This document shows positions 1 through 5,076 of a stretch of 6,542 nucleotides of DNA, piece after piece. This DNA comes from Dehalococcoides mccartyi (lineage in GTDB: Bacteria > Chloroflexota > Dehalococcoidia > UBA2979). Both the position numbers and the translations under genes were made by a program. The notes under the pieces were generated by a model. That model was not told where the DNA came from. It did no database searches and saw only the letters and a list, made by a program, of their open reading frames with translations. Where the stretch lies: the NCBI GenBank assembly GCA_945888895.1, contig CAMDAY010000125.1, positions 1 to 6,542 on the forward strand, given 5' to 3'. Positions within the stretch are counted from its first letter, which is position 1, and the number at the start of each line of letters is the position of its first letter.

Positions 1-377
1 AGATGGCGGGGATGGGGCCGGGCGAGATGGAGCTGGCGATGATCTACGACTCGTTCACCGTCACCGCCGGCATCACGGCGGAGATGCTGGGCCTGACGCC
101 TCGAGGCGAGGGGCCCAGCCTGTGGGCGGACGGCAAGGCCAGCCCCGGCGGCTCCGGCATCCCCGTGAACACCAACGGCGGCGGCCTCTCGTTCAGCCAC
201 TCCGGCATGTACGGGATGATGCTGCTGGTGGAGGCCTACCGGCAGCTCGCGGGCATCGCCGAGGATGGCGTCCACGGCATCGCCGGCAAGCAGACCTCCG
301 CCAAGACGGCGGTGGTCAACGGCACGGGCGGCAACCTCTCCACGACCGGGACGCTGGTCCTCGTAGCCGACGACTAG
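1..377 (+). CDS. SCP2/SCPx-type thiolase (acetyl-CoA acetyltransferase family), C-terminal part, 5' end outside window
   Basis: The frame is open to the left edge, so the ATG at position 3 is most likely internal; about 124 residues are visible of a family usually near 380-400. Numbering from that Met, the protein shows YDSFT (15-19), PVNTNGG (54-60), SFSHSG (63-68) and NGTGG (106-110). This is the C-terminal half of the non-decarboxylating SCPx/lipid-transfer type of thiolase. His66 sits where the catalytic His of the classical GHP motif falls. The Cys of the classical C-terminal CxGGG motif is not present (NGTGG instead), which as far as I know is usual in this subfamily. The expected role is CoA-dependent cleavage of a 3-ketoacyl-CoA in the cytoplasm. 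The hydratase and dehydrogenase genes downstream support a beta-oxidation-like role. The N-terminal nucleophile Cys cannot be checked here. A biosynthetic or non-catalytic thiolase-fold protein is the alternative. Confidence 0.85.
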   Translation, partial: MAGMGPGEMELAMIYDSFTVTAGITAEMLGLTPRGEGPSLWADGKASPGGSGIPVNTNGGGLSFSHSGMYGMMLLVEAYRQLAGIAEDGVHGIAGKQTSAKTAVVNGTGGNLSTTGTLVLVADD

Positions 378-402
378 CCACCGAGGGCGACAGGAGACAA
401 CA

Positions 403-438
403 TCGAGGGCGGCACTCCGGCAGGGGCGCCGCCCTCGA
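403..438 (+). terminator. Hairpin between thiolase and PHP genes, possible weak terminator or processing site
   Basis: Positions 403-413 and 428-438 are perfect inverted complements (11 bp, TCGAGGGCGGC against GCCGCCCTCGA) around a 14-nt loop. The hairpin begins 25 nt after the thiolase stop and ends 29 nt before the PHP start. No T-run follows (the next bases are CATATCTC), so intrinsic termination would be weak. It may instead act as an RNA-stabilising 3' end or a partial attenuator. No convincing promoter was found between it and the PHP gene. Confidence 0.45.
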
Positions 439-467
439 CATATCTCAGGCCCGCCCAAGGCGAAGTC

Positions 468-1220
468 ATGCTCATCGACCTGCATACCCACACCTACCCG
501 CTGTCGTGGGACTCGAAGCTCAGCGCCGATGAGTTGGTCGACCGCTCGAAGCAGGCGGGCCTCGACGGCATCGTGCTCTCGGAGCACGACTGGGCGTGGA
601 ACCCCGACGAGGTCGCCGCGCTCGGCCAGCGGCACGACTTCCTGGTGCTACACGGCATCGAGGTGAACACGGACGACGGCCACATCATCGTGATCGGCCC
701 ACGCCGCTACACCTACGGGATGCACCACACGAAGGAGCTCGCACGCCTCGTCGAGGAGGCGGATGGCGTGATGTGGGCCACCCACCCTTACCGCCGCCAC
801 CACCCCTGGGACTGGGAGAGCGAGGACCACTGGCAGGACGCCCTGGCGCGCGGCGCGCGGAACGAGGCGTATGGCGTGGTCGCAGCGCTCGAGGTCATCA
901 ACGGACGCGGCAGCAAACGCGAGAACCTGTACTCCCACCGCATCACGGAGCGCCTCGGCCTTCCGGGGACCGGCGGCACCGACTCGCACGAACTGGCGGA
1001 CATCGGCAAGACGGCAACGTACTTCGACCGCCCCATCGCGACCGGCGCCGACCTCGTGACCGAGATCCGCGCCGGGCGCTGCTGGCCCGTGGACCTGACC
1101 AGCGGCGGGCTGATCGAGGACGTCCGGTACCACGCCGCCCCCGCGAACCTCGAGACCGAGCGGCTGAAGCAGGTGGCCCGGCGCGCCGAGTACCTCGCCT
1201 CGCTGAAGCAGCAGGTCTAG
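468..1220 (+). CDS. PHP-domain metal-dependent hydrolase
   Basis: This is a complete 250-residue protein made of a single PHP (polymerase and histidinol phosphatase) domain. The metal-binding motifs appear in the expected order: DLHTHT (4-9, His6 and His8), SEHD (38-41), GIEVNT (63-68, Glu65), ATHPYRR (104-110, His106) and GGTDSHE (169-175, Asp172 and His174). Free-standing PHP proteins of this size are phosphoesterases of the TrpH/RNase AM type or uncharacterised hydrolases, generally with two or three metal ions. The true substrate cannot be read here. The start is fixed by DLHTHT immediately after the Met, with a weak AAGG (457-460) 7 nt upstream. No signal peptide or membrane segment is visible, so it should be cytoplasmic. 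The segment around HPYRRHHPWDW (106-116) is unusually His/Trp-rich and may shape the active site. It could be co-transcribed with the thiolase, but the hairpin at 403-438 lies between them. Confidence 0.9.
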   Translation: MLIDLHTHTYPLSWDSKLSADELVDRSKQAGLDGIVLSEHDWAWNPDEVAALGQRHDFLVLHGIEVNTDDGHIIVIGPRRYTYGMHHTKELARLVEEADGVMWATHPYRRHHPWDWESEDHWQDALARGARNEAYGVVAALEVINGRGSKRENLYSHRITERLGLPGTGGTDSHELADIGKTATYFDRPIATGADLVTEIRAGRCWPVDLTSGGLIEDVRYHAAPANLETERLKQVARRAEYLASLKQQV

Positions 1221-1262
1221 CGGGCCGCCTCGACCCGCGCGACGCCACGCGGCGGGGCCGCA

Positions 1263-1292
1263 TTGACACCCCGGATCGCGCATCGATATGGT
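1263..1292 (+). promoter_or_regulatory. Candidate sigma-70-type promoter of the MaoC-SDR operon
   Basis: A perfect -35 box TTGACA (1263-1268) is followed after 18 bp by TATGGT (1287-1292), a 4/6 match to the -10 consensus. It lies in the 126-bp gap between the PHP gene and the first MaoC-like gene, and predicts transcription starting near 1299 and a leader of about 50 nt. A TTGACA in such GC-rich DNA is noteworthy, but the -10 is imperfect and no second site is available for comparison. Confidence 0.5.
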
Positions 1293-1295
1293 CGC

Positions 1296-1308
1296 GTGCG
1301 CGGCGCAC
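1296..1308. promoter_or_regulatory. Short inverted repeat at the predicted transcription start, possible operator
   Basis: GTGCG (1296-1300) and CGCAC (1304-1308) form a 5-bp inverted repeat with a 3-bp centre. It overlaps the predicted start point of the promoter at 1263-1292. The position suits a repressor site, but the arms are short and GC-rich, so chance is a real possibility. No regulator gene is present in the window. Confidence 0.2.
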
Positions 1309-1346
1309 ACATCTGGTGCGACCGGTTCTCTTGAGACGAGGTCCGG

Positions 1347-1826
1347 ATGCCTGATTCGATCGTCACTCCTGAGATGCAGGAGCTGATCGGCCGGGAGGTC
1401 GACGAAGGCGTCGCCGAGGTCACCACGAGCGGCTGTCGCCTCTTCGCGCGCGCCGTGGGGCACAGCGACCCGGTCTTCTACGACGAGGACATCGCGCGGG
1501 CGCGCGGCTACCGCTCCCTCGTCGCCCCACCCGGGTACCTCGGCACCCCGGTGAACACCCAGACGCGCGGCGGGATGGTACCCGTCCCCGCCCTGATCGC
1601 CCAGCTACGGATCCCCTACAAGCGCCACCTCGATGGCGGGACGGCGTACGAGTACCTCGAGGCCGTCGTGGCGGGCGACGTCGTTACGTCACGCAGCAAG
1701 ATCACGCGGTTCGAGGAGCGTCTCGGCTCCATCGGGCCGATGCTCATCACATATCACGAGACGGCGTACGCCCGGCAGGACGGCACTGTCGTCGCCAAGA
1801 TGTACGGCAACGTCATTCACTACTAG
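1347..1826 (+). CDS. FAS1-like dehydratase / MaoC N-terminal-domain protein (non-catalytic hot-dog half)
   Basis: This 159-residue protein matches the FAS1-like dehydratase (MaoC_dehydrat_N) hot-dog family. The diagnostic stretch is AVGHSDPVFYDEDIARARGY (36-55), followed by VAPPGYLG (59-66). In hydratase-2 enzymes the equivalent motif reads GDxNPxH; here the catalytic Asp is His39 and the catalytic His is Phe44. This half therefore probably lacks its own active site and serves as structural and acyl-binding partner of the next gene product, as in heteromeric hydratases such as mycobacterial HadA with HadB. That partnership is inferred from gene order. The start is supported by GAGG (1338-1341) 5 nt upstream, and it is the first gene after the candidate promoter. 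The next gene begins 9 nt after its stop, so co-translation is likely. The alternative is an independent acyl-CoA binding or thioesterase-like hot-dog protein. Confidence 0.85.
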   Translation: MPDSIVTPEMQELIGREVDEGVAEVTTSGCRLFARAVGHSDPVFYDEDIARARGYRSLVAPPGYLGTPVNTQTRGGMVPVPALIAQLRIPYKRHLDGGTAYEYLEAVVAGDVVTSRSKITRFEERLGSIGPMLITYHETAYARQDGTVVAKMYGNVIHY

Positions 1827-1835
1827 GCTCGCACC

Positions 1836-2273
1836 ATGCCGCTGAACACCACCCAGGTCACCTTCGACGACGTGAACGTGGGCGATGAGATCCCCGCGCT
1901 CCGGAAGGCCTGTACCACCCAGCAGTTGGTGATGTGGGCTGGAGCGTCTGGCGACTTCTACCAGATCCACTACGACCCCGACTTCGCGCGAGGTACCGGA
2001 TTGGACGGGATCATCGTCCACGGCGCGCTGAAGAACGCCTTCCTCGGGCAGTTGCTGCACGACTGGATCGCGCCGGCTGGTTTCCTGCGGCGCTTCGGAT
2101 GCCAGTACCGTGGCATGGACTACCCCAACCAGGAGATCGTCTCCCGTGGCGTCGTGACCCGGAAGTACGAGGAGGATGGGCAAGCGCTCGTCGACCTCGA
2201 CATCTGGACCGAGAACGCTGCGGGCAAGAAAACGACGCCGGGAACCGCGACCGTGGTCCTCCCGCGCGGCTAG
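1836..2273 (+). CDS. MaoC-like (R)-specific enoyl-CoA hydratase, catalytic half
   Basis: This 145-residue single hot-dog protein is of the MaoC/hydratase-2 type. The active-site signature is WAGASGDFYQIHYDPDFA (34-51), with Asp40 and His45 as the catalytic dyad, followed by GIIVHGAL. Position 43 is Gln where many family members have Asn. The expected reaction is hydration of trans-2-enoyl-CoA to (3R)-hydroxyacyl-CoA, or the reverse dehydration. It follows the N-terminal-type half by 9 nt, so the two probably assemble into a heteromeric hydratase that mimics the double hot-dog of eukaryotic hydratase 2. The SDR gene downstream would oxidise the product. No clear Shine-Dalgarno is seen in the 9-nt gap, which suggests coupling to the upstream gene. 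Substrate chain type is unknown. Confidence 0.9.
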   Translation: MPLNTTQVTFDDVNVGDEIPALRKACTTQQLVMWAGASGDFYQIHYDPDFARGTGLDGIIVHGALKNAFLGQLLHDWIAPAGFLRRFGCQYRGMDYPNQEIVSRGVVTRKYEEDGQALVDLDIWTENAAGKKTTPGTATVVLPRG

Positions 2274-2331
2274 CGCAACCAACGAAGATCAACCACAGCC
2301 CCGCGAGGGCCGGCCTCCCGCGAGGGAGAGA

Positions 2332-2338
2332 AGAGGAA
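2332..2338 (+). promoter_or_regulatory. Ribosome binding site deciding the start of the first SDR gene
   Basis: AGAGGAA (2332-2338) lies 6 nt before the ATG at 2345. The SDR reading frame stays open upstream through the MaoC gene to an ATG at 1934, so this site is what identifies 2345 as the true start. The predicted protein then begins five residues before the usual first beta-strand of the Rossmann fold. Confidence 0.75.
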
Positions 2339-2344
2339 GCGAAC

Positions 2345-3322
2345 ATGGGTGCTCTGGACGGCAAGGTAGCAGTCGTCACAGGCGCGGGTCGCGGCATCGG
2401 CCGCGGGGTCGCGCTGCTCTTCGCGAAGGAGGGCGCACGAGTGATCGTGAACGACCCCGGCGTGAACGTGGACGGCTCCGGTGGCGACGTCGGCCCCGCG
2501 CAGGACGTGGTGAACGAGATCAAGGCCGCGGGTGGCGAGGCGATCGCCAACATGGATTCCGTCGCCGACACCTCGGCAGCCGAGCACCTGATCGGCAGCG
2601 CGCTCGACAGCTGGGGCCGCCTCGACATCCTCGTGAACGTCGCGGGCATCCTGCGCGACCGCATGATCTTCAACATGTCGCACGAGGAGTGGGATGCCGT
2701 GATCGCGGTGCACCTCAAGGGGCATTTCAACACGATCAAGCCTGCCGCCGTGCTGATGCGTCAGCAACGCTACGGGCGGATCATCAACTTCTCGTCCTCG
2801 TCCGGCACCATCGGCAACACCGGCCAGTTCAACTACGGGGCCGCGAAGTCCGGCATCGCCGGACTGACGCGGGTCGTGGCGCGCGACCTCGGACGCTACG
2901 GCGTCACGGTGAACGCCATCGGCCCGGGCGCGGCGACGAGGATGACCCAGTCGGTGCCCGACTCCGCGCGCGAGCTGCGCGCGGCCGCGGGCGTGCAGAC
3001 CGGCTCGACCATGGGTCGCAGCACCGAGAGCGCGTTCACCCGCCTGCGCGACGCCGAGATGGTGGCGCCGATGGTTGGATTCCTCGCCTCCGACGCGGCG
3101 TGGAACATCAACGGCCACGTCTTCTACGTGAACGGCGGCGAGGTCTCCCGCGCCCACCACCCCTCGCAGGGCCGCACGGTCTACAAGCGCGAGATGTGGA
3201 CGCTCGACGAGCTCGACGACGCGGTGCAGAACGTCCTGCTGAAGGACGTCCCGAACCCTGCCCCGCCGCGCGACGACGTCGAGGTTCCCGGCCGCGACAC
3301 CCCCGCCCAGGCGCTGATCTAA
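2345..3322 (+). CDS. SDR-family (3R)-hydroxyacyl-CoA dehydrogenase, MFE-2/HSD17B4-like
   Basis: This is a 325-residue classical short-chain dehydrogenase. It has the cofactor motif TGAGRGIG (12-19), an acidic Asp37 in NDPG (36-39) that points to NAD(H) rather than NADP(H), NVAG (98-101), Ser151, and the Tyr164-x3-Lys168 pair in NYGAAK. Several features match the dehydrogenase domain of peroxisomal multifunctional enzyme 2: the loop NDPGVNVDGSGGDVGPA (36-52), AGILRDR (100-106), a His (123) in VHLKG where most SDRs have the catalytic-tetrad Asn, and RMTQ (199-202). The likely reaction is oxidation of (3R)-hydroxyacyl-CoA to 3-ketoacyl-CoA. After the usual SDR end (about residue 268) there is a tail of some 55 residues containing MWTLDEL and NPAPP, shared with the next gene. 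It follows the hydratase by 71 nt. A FabG-like reductase role is less likely given the MFE-2 features. Confidence 0.9.
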   Translation: MGALDGKVAVVTGAGRGIGRGVALLFAKEGARVIVNDPGVNVDGSGGDVGPAQDVVNEIKAAGGEAIANMDSVADTSAAEHLIGSALDSWGRLDILVNVAGILRDRMIFNMSHEEWDAVIAVHLKGHFNTIKPAAVLMRQQRYGRIINFSSSSGTIGNTGQFNYGAAKSGIAGLTRVVARDLGRYGVTVNAIGPGAATRMTQSVPDSARELRAAAGVQTGSTMGRSTESAFTRLRDAEMVAPMVGFLASDAAWNINGHVFYVNGGEVSRAHHPSQGRTVYKREMWTLDELDDAVQNVLLKDVPNPAPPRDDVEVPGRDTPAQALI

Positions 3323-3346
3323 GCCGCCGGGAACAAGGAGCACATC

Positions 3347-4306
3347 ATGGCAAAGCCACTCGCCAACCGTTCCATCGTCATCACCGGCTCGGGCCGCGGC
3401 ATCGGCGCCGAGGTCGCGAAGCTCGTCGGATCGCTCGGCGCGAACGTGGTCGTGAATGACCCCGGCGTGAACCTCGACGGCTCCGGCGGCGACGCCGGCC
3501 CCGCGCAGAGCGTCGCCAACGAGATCATCGCCGCCGGCGGCAGCGCGGTCGCGAACCTCGACAGCATCGCCACCGAGGAGGGCGGAGAGAACCTCATCCG
3601 CCAGTGCCTCGACACGTGGGGCCGCGTGGACGGTGTCGTCCACGTCGCGGGCATCCTGCGCGACCGCATGATCTTCAACATGGCCGAGTCCGAGTGGGAC
3701 GAGGTCATCGCCGTCCACCTGACCGGCTTCTTCAACGTCGTGAAGCCCGCGTCGATCATTATGCGGCAGCAGCGCTACGGCCGAATCGTCGGGTTCTCGT
3801 CCTCATCCGGGCTGATGGGCAACGCCGGGCAGGGCAACTACGGCGCGGCGAAGGCCGGGATCGCGGGCGGCGTCCGCTGCCTCGCGCGTGACCTCGGCCG
3901 CTACGGCATCACCTCGAACGGCATCGCCCCGACGGCCGGCACGAGGATGACGCAGAGCATCCCGGAGGCCGCGCAGCAGCTCCGCGCCGCCGCGCCCACC
4001 GCCGCCCCGAAGGCGGAGGACGTCGAGCCGCAGTACCCCGCAGCGAGCTTCGTTGCGCCGATGGTGGCATACCTGATGACCGACCAGGCGTGGAATGTGA
4101 ACGGCAAGATCTTCCACGTCGCCGGTGGCCAGGTGTCGCTGGCGCTCGAGGAGACTGCTGCCGCCTCGATCCACAAGGCGAGCATGTGGACCGTCGATGA
4201 GCTCCGCGCGCTGGTGCCCTCGCGGCTGATGAGCGGCGTCATCAACCCGGCCCCGCCCCCGCCGACCCTCGACCTCCCGGGTCGCCCGGTGGCCGCCTCC
4301 GCGTAG
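3347..4306 (+). CDS. Second MFE-2-like SDR dehydrogenase, tandem paralogue of the upstream gene
   Basis: This 319-residue SDR has the cofactor motif TGSGRGIG (13-20), Asp38 in NDPG suggesting NAD(H), and the triad Ser152, Tyr165 and Lys169. Hand alignment of residues 34-169 with 33-168 of the upstream SDR gives 95 identities in 136 positions without gaps, so the pair arose by tandem duplication. It keeps the MFE-2-like glycine-rich loop after NDPG, AGILRDR, VHL (His124) and RMTQ. The usual NNAG-type motif reads HVAG (99-102), with His in place of the first Asn, unlike NVAG in its neighbour. The segment after about residue 210 is Ala/Pro-rich and diverges from the paralogue. The C-terminal tail again has MWTVDEL and NPAPP. 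A strong AAGGAG (3335-3340) lies 6 nt before the ATG, 24 nt after the upstream stop. It may act on a different acyl chain or pair with the first SDR as a heteromer. Confidence 0.88.
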   Translation: MAKPLANRSIVITGSGRGIGAEVAKLVGSLGANVVVNDPGVNLDGSGGDAGPAQSVANEIIAAGGSAVANLDSIATEEGGENLIRQCLDTWGRVDGVVHVAGILRDRMIFNMAESEWDEVIAVHLTGFFNVVKPASIIMRQQRYGRIVGFSSSSGLMGNAGQGNYGAAKAGIAGGVRCLARDLGRYGITSNGIAPTAGTRMTQSIPEAAQQLRAAAPTAAPKAEDVEPQYPAASFVAPMVAYLMTDQAWNVNGKIFHVAGGQVSLALEETAAASIHKASMWTVDELRALVPSRLMSGVINPAPPPPTLDLPGRPVAASA

Positions 4307-4330
4307 TCTTCGAGGTACCGCGAACAAGCG

Positions 4331-4363
4331 AACAGGCCGCCCTCTCGGGCGGCCTGTTTCGTT
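4331..4363 (+). terminator. Rho-independent terminator of the MaoC-SDR operon
   Basis: AACAGGCCGCCC (4331-4342) pairs perfectly with GGGCGGCCTGTT (4347-4358) around a TCTC tetraloop, and TCGTT follows. The 12-bp GC-rich stem begins 24 nt after the second SDR stop. The downstream T-tract is short and interrupted. The A-rich left arm could let the hairpin also work for the convergent minus-strand operon. Confidence 0.85.
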
Positions 4364-4382
4364 AGGCGGAACCGGAAGCCCC

Positions 4383-4499
4383 TCACCCTGCCCTCTCCCA
4401 TAAATGGGCGAGGGTTCTGATCGGGGATTCGAGGCGCCTTGTCGTCGGCAAGGTTGGATTCTGGCCCCCTCGCCCATTTATGGGAGAGGGCAGGGGTGA
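4383..4499. repeat. 117-bp inverted-repeat element (REP/BIME- or MITE-like) between convergent operons
   Basis: Positions 4386-4414 and 4467-4495 are perfect 29-bp inverted complements; with a one-base indel the match extends 3 bp outward (4383-4385 with 4497-4499). Each arm is itself an imperfect palindrome: CCCTC (4391-4395), CCCAT (4397-4401), AA, ATGGG (4404-4408), GAGGG (4410-4414), and the same in mirror form at 4467-4490. The 52-bp spacer (4415-4466) contains a further small hairpin, CCTTG (4437-4441) with CAAGG (4449-4453). This organisation resembles paired REP sequences or a small non-autonomous mobile element. No coding potential and no clear target-site duplication were seen. It may also act as a bidirectional terminator or mRNA 3'-end protector. 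Confidence 0.85.
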
Positions 4500-4521
4500 A
4501 TGCCTCCGGGGGCTCTCCGCC

Positions 4522-5076
4522 CTACTCGTCCGTCGGGTCACCCTCGACGTCCTCGGGGTAGGCCTCCATGTACACGAAGTCGTAGCCGGCGCGGCGCGTC
4601 TCGCGGACGCGGTGGAAGCCGGCGGCGGTGAACGAGGCCTGCGCACGCGCGTTCCACGTCAGCGTGTGGAGGTAAACGCGGCGCAGCTTCAATTCGTCGA
4701 ACAGGTAGCGGAGCATCGTGCGGACCGTGTCGCGGCCGAAGCCGCGCGACCAGTACTCACGGTCGCCGATGGTAATGCCCAGCTCCGTCTCGCGCAGGAA
4801 CGAGTGGTAGCCGTAGTACATGACGTTGCCGATGTGCTTGCCCGTCGCACGGTCTTCGATCCCGAACGTGCGGCGATGCTGCGTCGGGTACTGCAGCTCC
4901 TCGGACAGCGTCGCGAGGAACGACTGGAGGCGCATCGTCATCGGGCGCGCGGCGTCGTATGCAGCGAGCTCGGGGTCGCAGCGCCACGAATAGTCGCGCT
5001 CGCCATCGTCCATGGTCTTCTCGCGAAGCCGGACGAGCTCGCCTTCGGCGACGACGCGGGGTTGTGTGGCGGTCAT
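4522..5076 (-). CDS. GNAT-family N-acetyltransferase, RimJ/RimL-like
   Basis: This 184-residue GNAT-fold protein resembles the RimJ/RimL group. It has a typical N-terminal strand GELVRLRE (12-19), GNVMYYGY (83-90), ELGITIG (98-104) and the acetyl-CoA-binding loop SRGFGRD (110-116), then helix TVRTMLRYLFDELKLRRV and the motif WNARAQASFTAAGF (141-154). It would transfer an acetyl group from acetyl-CoA to an amine; the substrate may be a protein N-terminus, a small molecule or an antibiotic and cannot be told from sequence. The start chosen is the ATG at 5076, which overlaps the upstream Nudix stop as ATGA; extension to 5172 would add 32 low-complexity Ala/Arg/Pro residues that shadow the Nudix gene. 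It is the last gene of the minus-strand operon. The C-terminus is acidic (EDVEGDPTDE). Confidence 0.88.
   Translation of the reverse strand: MTATQPRVVAEGELVRLREKTMDDGERDYSWRCDPELAAYDAARPMTMRLQSFLATLSEELQYPTQHRRTFGIEDRATGKHIGNVMYYGYHSFLRETELGITIGDREYWSRGFGRDTVRTMLRYLFDELKLRRVYLHTLTWNARAQASFTAAGFHRVRETRRAGYDFVYMEAYPEDVEGDPTDE

Noticed and set aside
1221..1262. Terminator after the PHP gene
   Set aside because: The GC-rich stretch can form short imperfect stems but has no stable hairpin followed by Ts.
648..1463. 271-codon open frame antisense to the PHP gene
   Set aside because: It is antisense to all but the first 180 bp of a gene with intact metal motifs and crosses into the MaoC gene; no recognisable fold.
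1934..2344. N-terminal extension of the first SDR by 137 residues from the ATG at 1934
   Set aside because: It overlaps the well-supported MaoC gene in another frame, its composition is Arg/Pro/Ala-rich like a shadow frame, and a proper ribosome site precedes the ATG at 2345.
2270..3718. 482-codon open frame antisense to the two SDR genes
   Set aside because: It runs opposite two clear SDR genes; its repetitive Ala/Val/Asp/Arg composition is the mirror of high-GC coding sequence and it shows no domain.
4383..4499. Insertion-sequence ends or CRISPR-like repeat
   Set aside because: There is no transposase and no cas gene, only two inverted copies with one spacer, and no clear target duplication; a REP/MITE-like element is the more cautious reading.
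4383..4646. Minus-strand open frame reaching into the inverted-repeat element
   Set aside because: It overlaps the GNAT gene in another frame and its end is made of the repeat; no ribosome site or domain.
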